This document shows positions 55,621 to 64,000 of a stretch of DNA of 64,000 bases, one piece after another (position 1 is the first letter of the stretch; every line of letters begins with the position of its first letter). Origin of the DNA: Reticulitermes lucifugus. Taxonomy: Eukaryota; Arthropoda; Insecta; Blattodea; Rhinotermitidae. Made by a program: the position numbers and the translations under genes. The notes beneath the pieces are model-generated. The model did no database searches and was not told where the DNA came from. It was given only the letters and a program-made list of their open reading frames with translations. The stretch is taken from the NCBI GenBank assembly GCA_026260175.1, contig JAKCWW010000892.1, positions 9,799 to 73,798 on the forward strand, read 5' to 3'.

Positions 55621-57869
55621 ACAGCAAAGACATGGAATAAAATTAATTAATGTCTATAACAAAACACAGCAAAGCAAATTAAAATATTATAGTGAAAATT
55701 ATACAAAAATAATATTACAAGTGAGAAATGGAGAAGCAATTGAAAAGAACCCATATAAAACAGTATGACAACAATTCGTTGACAGATTCGAGTAGTCACG
55801 TACTAGGCGACACTTTGTAGCCACAGTATGAGCCGCCATCTCTTAGTGACGGAGGGTAAACGCATTGCTCTGCACATGCGCGTCCTGTCTTGTTCTCTGG
55901 GCACGGAATTCTTTAGTTCTGTACTGTAGACAACTAAACGTTTCATCTTCAACAATAAAAATAAATTTTGTAATATTGAAGCACGATAATCGTTCCATGA
56001 GAATATTTTTGATTGATGGTCCAAGTAACACAGCGTGCTAGATAATTGTATGTCCTTAGATTATAATTACAGCTGTGAAAAATCATTGAAATGTGCCACA
56101 CTGCAGTGCACAACCTACTAATAACCTGAAATTAGGCTATCATAACAATTTAAAGCATGAAAACGATAGAAAGAAATGAAGAATAAGTACAGAAAAGAAG
56201 AATAATGTGGGGGTGGAGGTTAGTAACAGATGTTGTGTTTATTACAGAGAAACTGGTAGAAAATTTTACGGTTCTGAAGGTACCCAGGCAGTGGTGGATT
56301 GCGTTTCTGGTGAAGGTAAAGGTAAAATGTAACCTTGTCCCTGTGCACAAGGTATATTTCCATTCATTCTTAACCTCAGAATCACATGGAGATAAGTGGT
56401 CATCTTCATGTCCCGGCCGCTTTGACCCCCTGAAAGGAACCGCCGGTACCGACTGAACAGAAGGGTGGGTACCCTGGATATTTTGGAGAAGAGAAAATTC
56501 TCTTATCCCAGCTGGGAATCGAACCCAGTCCCTAGCCTAGACACTATACCGATCACGCTATCCCTGACTGTTCTAATAAATATAATAAATATGAGTTGGA
56601 AGCAAGGTTAAACTTCAAACTATGAAAAATGTAAAGTGATGGGAAGTAAACTCTTAATTTGCAGCAGGTAAGCCGACGTTGTTCTGGATACATTTTGATA
56701 CTAATATATTGGTGGCGTCAGTTATGGCGAACCTTCAATTTTATCGTTTGGAGGGCTGCACTGGAGCAGACTTTTGATGTTAATACTGAGAGGGCTCTAC
56801 GTGTGGCAAGCAGTTGAATGTAAAATTCCGCCTCAAACTCAGCATTTGCTATAGAATCGAGATAAACCGTGAACAACTTTGATCGAGATGGCCTGTCGCA
56901 GGACCATCTAGATATATACTGTCTTCTAGCCGGCTGTCAGACGGAATCCCATAAATCATCGGCATGCTTACACTAGAATCAACGGTCTAACATCCCAACA
57001 AACATCTCTCTTAACAGTCCTTGCCGTGAGTATGTTACACCTCGAATAGCTTATTGTTTATGGAAAACGCCACTCCCCAAAATTATGCGTACTCCTGATT
57101 TCTTATACCTGAACACGGCAGTGTAACAAGAGTAAGCCATAGCGATGATGATAATGATATTGATGCTGATCCAAACTCTGAAAATTCTGAGTCACTCTGT
57201 TCACGATGACTTCTAGCAAACAAAGAGAAGTCTGATTGGTTTCGCTTCGATGTACCACTTAAATAGATGAAACTTGCACCGTAACAAAAAAGAGAAGGGG
57301 AGGAATAGACGCAAGAAAAGCAAATGACTTCACTACATACCGACAAGATGAGAAAGACGTACATAATAAACTCAGTGAACCGGGTTTTATGATGGTACAT
57401 CATAATTAAAATTTTACTTTCTTTGTTTTTTATATTCATTAAATACTTAAAGACGTAATTTACAAACGGAACAAGTTCGCCCAAATGTAAAGCAAATAAA
57501 CGCGAAGCGCTCTGTTAGTTTATTGACAAGACGGCAGTTGCTCGGCTACGCTAAGGCCATAAAAAGTTTGTCTTTGATGCACCACAACCACATCGCGATG
57601 TGGCTGTTACGATTCCACCCCCCCCCCAGTTGTCTAACCATTCTGTTCATACAATGTTGGCACCGATAACCAAGTGACAAACTTCGCCTGCAACAAGAGC
57701 TTTGGGCTGGTTGCCATATCTCACACGGGGCTGAAAGAAAATAAAACAGTAAGCAGAAAATTGGAAGTCTCGAGGGCATTCATTCCCACGGTCCATAAGA
57801 CTCAATTTCTGCAGTTTTAGGACGCCTATAGTCAATCAATTCCTCTCCTATAAAGGAGCTAAACATATT
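55621..57869. other. No host gene outside the SINE
   Basis: The 133-codon minus frame at 57083-57484 is mostly low complexity. The plus strand of 57139-57210 gives an S-D-D-D-N-D-I-D-A-D stretch ended by a stop, typical of GATGAT-rich DNA. Nothing assignable. Confidence 0.4.
56310..56566 (-). mobile_element. SINE-1 copy, full length
   Basis: Minus strand: A box TAGCGTGATCGGTATAG, B box GGGTTCGATTCCC (complement of 56516-56528), AGAGAATTTTCTC, AGGGTACCCACCC, GGTCAAAGCGGCCGGGACAT, GACCACTTATCTCCATGTG, GAGGTTAAGAATGAATGG and a tail TTTACCTTTACC. Total about 257 bases. The TSD is not clear. Confidence 0.85.
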
Positions 57870-57985
57870 ATTACCCTGAGAATGAAATACAAATATTTCA
57901 GTATGTTCCTCCGAAACGTCGAGATATACTGCCGTATAATATGGTATCATATCCCAGAAGACCATAACCTGGATCATCTCTGTCG
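57870..57985 (+). repeat. Family B half copy with hammerhead-like motif
   Basis: CTGAGAA (57876-57882; G8 changed to A), then GAA-x-TAC...GTA-xx-TTC stem, CTCC and GAAACGTC (57913-57920), followed by GGTATCATATCCCAGAAGACC (last 20 from 57945). Only the right half of the family B unit is present. Confidence 0.6.
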
Positions 57986-58014
57986 TTAGATCTCCAAATC
58001 TTTCGACAAAATGT

Positions 58015-58225
58015 GACTTTTAGGTTCTCACGCTGGTGATTATAACTATAGCTGTCTTCGGAGATGTGTCTCCGTGTAGTCTGGTAGAAATTTCGTATAC
58101 GCTACGGAGAAATATACTGTCTGTGTCTTCATGGTGGTTTACCCTGAAGACAGCGACAGTACTTTCAGCCGTAAAGTTGGTAAATTTCTAAAGAACTGCA
58201 CAAAATCACGTCCCAGAAAACGATA
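58015..58225. repeat. Palindrome family B copy, both arms
   Basis: Outer left TAGGTTCTCACGCTGGTGA, then GTCTTCGGAGATGTGTCTCC, GTGTAGTCTGGTAGAAATTTC. Right arm GGTAAATTTCTAAAGAACTG and CACGTCCCAGAAAACG. The left arm retains, on the minus strand, ATGAAGACACAGACAGTATA. The right arm holds a fold with a perfect stem I. Confidence 0.75.
58146..58187 (+). ncRNA. Hammerhead-like motif with perfect stem I (family B)
   Basis: Stem I TTTACC pairs perfectly with GGTAAA around the core CTGAAGA (starting at about 58153). Stem II is short (AGC...GC region) and the 3' core reads GTAAAGTT instead of GAAACGTT. The stem I sequence is unrelated to the other copies yet still complementary. Confidence 0.5.
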
Positions 58226-58975
58226 ATCTTCAAGAAGAGTTTACTGATTTATAGCTCCTAATAGCTCCAATAAAATGTCCCGTACATTACGATTAAGAGA
58301 ATGCCACTCACGTACTTCTACTGTGTACGGAAACGCAAAAGGTGAAGATAGAAATTTCTGAACAAGAAGTGTATGTCAATAGACAGGTAGCATGTAAGGA
58401 AACTCTAGGATGTTTCAAGATTCCAGAATTCAGGAAATGGTGAAAATGATAAAGTATAAGTGGGAGAAAAAGTGAGATACAACAGCACAAGGAGAGAAGG
58501 TGGGGTGTGGGTGTGAAGTACTATTGTAAATATCGCAAATGGAAGTGAGTGGAGTTATACTGCTTGTTAGTGAGTACTGTCAAAAATTAAGCTTTGACTG
58601 CATGCTTCCAACGGTGTCACCTCGCGCAGACCTTTGTGCTGTATCAGCCGTATACTCGTATGTGCTGCGCAAAGCCAAATCTTGGTGTTATCTGGCGCGG
58701 ACCCTTGCAGTTTTTACTTCCGAACTTTGGACTGAAGTAATTCTAGTAAATATCATATAAGTCATTGATAGCCTCAAAAGACGATATATTGATTGCTCAG
58801 ACATTTTAAAGAAGTTACCACGTGGAAATAATTGCCAAACTGCTGTTCACACCCTTGAACTTTTGTGATTTTAATTGAAGTGCCATAATTTTACAATACA
58901 CCAAACTGTACCTGCGGTACTTATCCGCCAAGATTGGCCTTCCGATCAATAACCTAGGCATATTCTGAGTGAAAA
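58226..58975. other. No supportable feature
   Basis: A short plus frame at 58539-58760 looks unremarkable. No repeats were recognised. Confidence 0.4.
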
Positions 58976-60277
58976 CAGTGCCGACAAGGGGGGGGGGCCG
59001 GTACAAAATACCGGGGACCGGCGGTACGGAATGGGGCCCGGGACCCGACTATGTTGCATATGATTTCGTCTTTCTCAGAAGTATCAGATATAATTAGGAA
59101 ATGATTTGTCGTATCGTCTGCAGTTGTGGCCAGCGACCATCTTGCATACGACGCTCTCTGCTTTGTTTCCTTACTTTTCCTCTAACCCAACCTACCCTTT
59201 CGTACTACCTGCTGCTACCTTAGCATCTCACTCCGTGCGCTATGACGCTGTGAGAGTGCAGTATCATCTTATTACGCGCAGTCGCATTTGTACGTTTTCA
59301 TAAGTGAACACAGTGCGAATATAAATATGTTGTTTTGTAATACACATTGCGTTGTGTTATACATACAAGTTTACGTTTAAAGTGTATGGTGAGTTCAGCA
59401 ACGATCGTGTGGGTACTAGACATTAGGATCTTAATATTATCAACAGGCAGGAATAATGTCACATTTATTATTATCATAAAAATTTGATCACGCACTCTGT
59501 AAACGTCGACGTTGTAATGTATTGTACAACGGTGCTCAAGCTCGAATTTTACAAATCAATCTGCTTTTTTTTTTCCTTCTAGCTGTCACAGTATGATTCT
59601 GTGCGGTGTTCATGCGGTATAATGTTGTCCTGAGGCAATAAAAAAGCTATATAAAATAATTTAGTGGCAGTCCTCAGAAATGGGAAATTTTGGAAGAGAA
59701 CGCTACTAGTTCGCTCCGCTCCACATCAAACTCACGCTGGGTTGCTAGAGTTGCGAGTGTTAAACCCTTTCCAAAAATTCTTCCTGCAATGAAGAAGGAA
59801 TTAATTTAAAAAGCGTTTTTTATAAACCCGTATATTCTCTTAGTTTTCAAATAACCAAGATCTCATGCCAAAATTATACACATGTAAAAATTTAACACTG
59901 TAGTGAAAAACAAAAAAGCATTTGCATTCTGCGAGTAGTTAATTTTAAATACATTGCAATGTATGGGTGTTGCAATTGGCAATGTTGCATTTTGCGAGTA
60001 TTTACTGCAATGTTAATTATAATAACGTGATATACTATATGTGATCTTTATTAAAAAATTTTTGAAATGTCGTTTCAAGTTTCATTTGATTTCAAGAATA
60101 AATGTTTTCTTTTTCTACTCCATGTTTCATTTGTATATCAGGCAGGGCATATTTGTTTTCTTATTTTTTTCACATCAGTAGAAATTTCGTATAAAGATTT
60201 TTAGCCTGTTCGCCCTGGCTGGACGGCCCGAAAAAGTTTTTTCACCTAAGCCCGAACCCGCTCTCGGCGGCCCCGAG
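58976..60277. mobile_element. hAT-like element, about 1.3 kb
   Basis: Left end CAGTGCCGACAAGGGGGG...GGCCGGTACAAAATACCGGG. The right end, read inward on the complement, is CTCGGGGCCGCCGAGAGCGGG...GGTGAAAAAACTTTTTCGGG. Both resemble CAGGGCCGCCGAGAG-type hAT termini. The interior has no transposase frame (longest frames are short), so it is non-autonomous. A related, shorter copy lies at 12581-12836. TSD candidates AGTGAAAA and AGTAAACC match only partly. Confidence 0.5.
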
Positions 60278-61374
60278 TAAACCTGAACAGGCAATTATTC
60301 AGAGTCTAAAAGCGAAAAGCCAGGAACACTGTCTATGTCAGATTGGGTCGGCGGTGTCCATGTACGCGGAGTCACAGTGACGAGAAGTCGCGTCACAGCT
60401 GTGACGTCTTTTGATTCCAATACGTCACGCAGCGGGGTCCCTGTAATGACTGGATACCTGCAGACTGCACCATCATTTGTATACAAGCCTACAACGAGGC
60501 GTCAGGAGACAAAAGAGTGACCCATTTTTACTCACTTTTTGGAACAGCAGAGGTACAGTCCGTGCGCTGCACGGTAAATCGCCAGAACAGTGCTTATCAA
60601 ACTGTGAACCGCATACCACGGGCGAGACACGTTAAAACGTAGCATCACCTCCTTCTGATCTTTAGATTAAAACCGCATTCACTGCTCGAGCTCTGATTCG
60701 TATTTGGAATATTGCGGGTTCAAATCTCCGCCCAAAGTCACGCTGTCTTGTTATGAAGTTCCTGGTTTTCCTCAGTCGCTTCACGCAAGTTTCTGCATAG
60801 CCATGGCAGCTTCCTATCCGTTATTCAGATATAATTCTATCCTTCGACTTCATTGTAAGCGTCACTGAATAAAGCATAAATGAGTTAATAAATAAGTCTA
60901 TAGGTACCCTGTCTACTCCATTAATAGCTTTAACAACAGACCTTCATGTTCCGACCGCCTATACCTTTTGTCATTTCGAGGCTGCTTTCAGTCCCAGTGC
61001 AAGATGTAGTAATGAATAGAAAGAATTCCAATGAACTTTCGAATAATCGAAATCCGGCTCCTAAATCCAGCTACTTTATACTATCAAACTTGGCTGCGTA
61101 TTCAATATATAGTCATTTCTGCCTAAGTTCAAAAATTTCTCGAACTGCGGTCGCAAATTCCCTTTAAAATCATGAGAACTCGGCGTCGTGTTTGAACGTG
61201 GTTTGGTAGGCTGTCTGGATCCAGTTGCTGCTGTCGACTCAGTTCTAACGCATTTTGTTGTCGAGTAAAGACAATTACTTGATTTAAGGAAAGTACTCAT
61301 CGGCGATATTTTAGAAACGTGAAAGGGCATATGTGTGAAATGCGACATAAAGCAGGAAAAACTACTACGAAAGC
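60278..61374. other. No gene assigned; one palindromic site
   Basis: 60391-60406 is the perfect 16-base palindrome CGTCACAGCTGTGACG, overlapping TGACGTC (a CRE-like string). It lies in a minus frame (60295-60486, 63 codons) with GTG-ACG-rich codons that I cannot assign. Confidence 0.45.
60660..60900 (+). mobile_element. SINE-2-like copy
   Basis: B-box-like GCGGGTTCAAATCTCCGCC at about 60716, then CCTGGTTTTCCTCAGTCGC, AGCCATGGCAGCTTCCTATC, CTATCCTTCGACTTCATTG and a tail AATAAAGCATAAATGAGTTAATAAATAA-like run (from 60870). The body layout resembles SINE-2 but identity is low. Confidence 0.45.
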
Positions 61375-61914
61375 TTACAAATTTTTAAAATTGTGACGAT
61401 TATAGCGTTTGAATGGTACAGACTTCTTAAAGTGGTCCACAATCGTAGGAAGGCGAACATCGTTCCAGCCGCATGTCCACATCTCTAACTGTTGAAAAAA
61501 TCCATGCAATATATTCCTTGTTTCAGCCAGATCGAAGATTAACCTATGGAAAATGAAATAAGATGCAGGAATATCAGTAGGCTCGTGTTTCATAATTCTG
61601 ACTAAAAATTTTGGCATGTGGCTTGTCCACGACTTCTCGCGTTTGAGCAAAGATAGAACCAACTGAATATTTGCACACTCCTTTTGCAACAAGCAGAAGC
61701 AGATGATAACTTCACAAACCTGATTATTACTGGTACTGAGAAGTGAAACTGCAGGTACGATGTCGAAACAAAGCATCAATCTGCACAATGGAAGCCACAA
61801 TCGTACCAAACACCGAAAAAAGCGTGACAGAAAGATCAAACACCGAAGAACTTCCTCCGTGTTTTCTGAGACTGTCGAGGTTTGGTGAATTATGAGTTCG
61901 TTCCGAGAGGTCAA
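61375..61914 (-). CDS. 179-codon open frame, unassigned
   Basis: The longest open frame in the window. It begins after a stop without an early ATG (first codon TTG) and ends at TAA. Composition is protein-like, with mixed third positions and ordinary amino acids, including L-L-Q-K-E-C-A-N-I-Q-L-V-L-S-L-L-K, Y-F-I-F-H-R-L-I-F-D-L-A-E-T-R and W-T-C-G-W-N-D-V-R-L-P-T-I-V. No family motif is recognised and no repeat copy exists in the window. It could be a terminal exon, an old element frame or chance; one such chance frame in 64 kb of AT-rich DNA is unlikely but not excluded. Confidence 0.35.
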   Translation of the reverse strand: MTSRNELIIHQTSTVSENTEEVLRCLIFLSRFFRCLVRLWLPLCRLMLCFDIVPAVSLLSTSNNQVCEVIICFCLLQKECANIQLVLSLLKREKSWTSHMPKFLVRIMKHEPTDIPASYFIFHRLIFDLAETRNILHGFFQQLEMWTCGWNDVRLPTIVDHFKKSVPFKRYNRHNFKNL

Positions 61915-62002
61915 CGAGTGAATCAGGGATTATATAAGGCTGCTTCAGGTCGTCTATGAAAAGCAGTGTGAAAGAAACGACCGGAGCTTAGCGGGAACGC
62001 AC

Positions 62003-62123
62003 CTGGTTTCTTTAATACAACAAAGTCTCCGCGCACACGGCGCTGTCTATCGAGAAGCTTCTCACAAAACTCCAGTGGTTTGACAACTACACTACAGCCC
62101 TGAACTCTACCCATCATACTTTT
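62003..62123 (-). CDS. Candidate exon with splice signals, unassigned
   Basis: On the minus strand a fair acceptor (TTCAATTTCTGAAACAG) precedes K-S-M-M-G-R-V-Q-G-C-S-V-V-V, K-P-L-E-F-C-E-K-L-L-D-R-Q-R-R and G-D-F-V-V-L-K-K-P. A good donor CAG|GTGCGT follows. The length is 121 bases. The M-M may be a start, making it a first coding exon. It lies about 90 bases upstream of the 179-codon frame on the same strand, but frame continuity by splicing was not shown. I know no matching protein. Confidence 0.35.
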
Positions 62124-62434
62124 CTGTTTCAGAAATTGAAAATTATTTTAAGAGGACGTCAGTTATAATTAGCAGAGGAAATACAAGCAAAGATACTAAA
62201 ACAGTCAACACAGATTTTTTCAAAATGGTATATAAACGGCTGGGAAAAACGGAAAATTCGTTTGAATCGTTTAATTCATGCGAAAGGGGAATATTTATAA
62301 AGGGATAATGTGAAAGTTTATCTGCTAAGTGTTATGTTTTATGTTATCATTCCGACAACTTTTTGAACAATCCTCTCACATTGCCACTCCTAAACTTGTG
62401 ACAATGATGAATTTGTATTTTATATCGTGACCAA

Positions 62435-62910
62435 AAAAGTGTCATTCAACAAGAAAACGGCTCTTTTCACCAGCAAATTGGACTTAAATTTAAGGAGGAA
62501 ACTAGTAAAGTGCTACATTTGGAGCACGGCTTTATGGTGCTGAAACTTGGACACTTCGGAAAGTAGATCAGAAATACCTGGAAAGTTTGGAAATGTGGTG
62601 CTGGAGAAGGATGGAGAAGACCATTTGTACCGATCGTGTTGGAAATGAAGAAGTATTACAAAGAGTCGAGCAGGAGGGGAATATCCTACAAACAATAAAA
62701 AGAAGGAAGGCTAACTGGATTGGTCATATCTTGCTTGTGCCTTCTAAGACAACTTACTGAAGGAAAGATAGAGGGAAGGATGGGAAGACGAGGAAGAAGA
62801 CGTAATCATAAACTGGATGACCTTAAGGTCAAGAAGAGAGGATACCGGAAAATGAAAGAGGAAGCACTAGATCGCACTCTGCGGAGAATTCGCTTTGGAA
62901 GAGGCGTGGG
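62435..62910 (+). mobile_element. LINE-B 3' part
   Basis: In order: F-N-K-K-T-A-L-F-T-S-K-L-D-L-N-L-R-R-K, then (one-base deletion at about 62525) L-Y-G-A-E-T-W-T-L-R-K-V-D-Q-K-Y, W-C-W-R-R-M-E-K, R-R-K-A-N-W-I-G-H-I-L. After a frame change near 62735 come L-T-E-G-K-I-E-G-R, G-R-R-G-R-R-R and E-E-A-L-D-R-T-L-R-R-I-R-F-G-R-G. These are the post-catalytic motifs (Y-G-A-E-T-W; G-H-I-L; L-L-D-D-L) of non-LTR reverse transcriptases. The predicted end Y-G-P-V-V-R-Q-T-T-E is missing because another repeat begins at about 62911. Confidence 0.85.
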
Positions 62911-63192
62911 CAGAGTGGGCAGCTGCCCAGAACCCAAGACTTCCTGATTCTTCACACCGTGAAGTCGGTAACATGTGATCAAGCTGCACGTGACGGCATC
63001 GAGTAAGCCAATCTCAACTACATATTTGTGGAATTGTTACTGTTCGTAAGTTTCCAATAATTGCACTAATTGGCACGAGCATGCAGTCTGTGATAGTGGT
63101 ATCAATATTTAAGGACTTTCTTTTTAAACAAAGAGTGGAGTGGGCCCACGTCTCACCTTGCCCAAGGCCCAAAATTGCCCTAAGGCAGCCCT
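62911..63192. mobile_element. Possible short hAT-like element cutting LINE-B
   Basis: Right end on the complement CAGGGCTGCCTTAGGGCAAT followed by TTTGGGCC; left CAGAGTGGGCAGCTGCCCAG. Both have the CAGGGC-GGGCC flavour, but their terminal match is poor. LINE-B sequence stops exactly where this starts. About 280 bases; no TSD was read. Confidence 0.35.
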
Positions 63193-64000
63193 GGCTTATA
63201 CCCAGCTGTACATCTCTGACCCTTACTTAGACTTTTTGTTGCGTCGATCAAAGTAATAATTTGTCGATTTCACGATCGATGAAGCGTCACTATTGTATGC
63301 TTTAAACTTGAAATTACAGCGTGAAAGCAGGTGTGGAAACGGAACAGTTTACAGCAAACTCTGGATGCTAATAGCCTCCCATCGTAGCGCTAATGTCTCA
63401 CACCGTCTGTTCTCATCCTGAATGTAAAGTTGCGATTGTTGTCGCCTGAAAAGTGCAATAAACTCTTCTTGTTGTAGTTTCTCCGCCATTGTGTTAACAA
63501 CGCCAAAATTCACTAGTTTCTTTGGTCGTTTCAGTGATCATTCTACTTTAAGGCTTATACATATCAACTGAGTTCAAGTGAAAACAGCCTATGGACACTT
63601 GAAAACAAATCTCAAACTCTCTAAATTATGTAACATCGGTCAAACATGGCAGGTAACTAATTTCTACCTTAGATACATATGTTCTTAAATACACATTTCA
63701 TTATTGCTCAGATAAAAAGTCTAAGGTATTATTTTTAAATTCTGTAGCAAAGTACGTTGCATTATCACGTGCAGAACAGATTCCATATTAAGTCGTGTAA
63801 CACAGATGCACAGTGGTCACCGCACGTATCACCCCGGCTATAACGTTACTAGACTCTGCGCCACGCTCATAACGCATATATATGGATTTCGTAAGATTCT
63901 CAGAACAGTCATTATTTCCCGAAAGACCATTAATCGTCTGGTCTTTCTAATGGCAATTGTGATTAGAATTAAATAAAACTCTGGGGACAGTATAGCACAA
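63193..64000. other. No supportable feature
   Basis: AT-rich sequence to the window end with no frame above 60 codons and no recognised repeat. Confidence 0.45.

Noticed and set aside
57083-57484. 133-codon minus frame
   Set aside because: Largely antisense of a GATGAT-rich stretch and AT-rich flank; no family features.
60295-60486. 63-codon minus frame with coding-like codons
   Set aside because: Short, no splice pair or homology I can name; kept only as the context of a palindromic site.
1-64000. CRISPR arrays, operons, ribosome-binding sites, origins
   Set aside because: The sequence is eukaryotic in character; no regularly spaced direct repeats or prokaryotic gene organisation were seen.

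Overview
This is AT-rich eukaryotic DNA with no bacterial gene structure. It has few long reading frames, many microsatellites and a dense layer of decayed transposable elements. The repeats (tRNA-headed SINEs ending in TTTACC, LINE 3' tails, palindromic repeats ending in CATATCCCAGAAGAC) suggest a large, repeat-rich insect genome. My best guess is a cockroach or termite (Blattodea), from memory of similar repeats; this was not checked. An assembly gap of 182 N lies at 33440-33621.

Retroelement layer. One LINE family (called LINE-A here) recurs at least a dozen times, always as the C-terminal end of its reverse-transcriptase frame. It is recognised by degenerate matches to the LINE tail pattern H-D-L-Y-S-S, R-R-M-R-W-A-G-H, L-V-G-K-P-E-G, G-R-P-R-R-R-W, L-A-Q-D-R. 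A second family (LINE-B) ends in F-G-R-G-Y-G-P-V-V-R-Q-T-T-E, a stop and a (TGAA)n tail. At least three SINE types with polymerase III A and B boxes are present. Nested insertions with readable target-site duplications (TSDs) occur at 26434-26832, 27252-27562, 28179-28494 and 50503-50646.

The most interesting layer is a set of about twenty palindromic or half-palindromic repeats in two families. Family A ends in GTGCATTTGTTGGTTT. Family B ends in CATATCCCAGAAGAC. Many carry a short motif folding like a hammerhead ribozyme core: CTGANGA, one extra base, stem II, GAAAC(AT)GT, closed by stem I. The stem sequences differ between copies but stay complementary, so structure rather than sequence appears to have been kept. 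Small hammerheads are known in Penelope-like retroelements, so these are probably non-autonomous relatives of such elements.

DNA transposons are represented by a mariner-type transposase scrap (16941-17129), a hAT-like element with a 1.3 kb copy (58976-60277) and a 0.25 kb internally deleted copy (12581-12836), and two weaker candidates.

Host genes. I recognise none with confidence. The best exon-like segments are 30266-30481 (+), 62003-62123 (-) and a 179-codon open frame at 61375-61914 (-). The window is probably intergenic or intronic.
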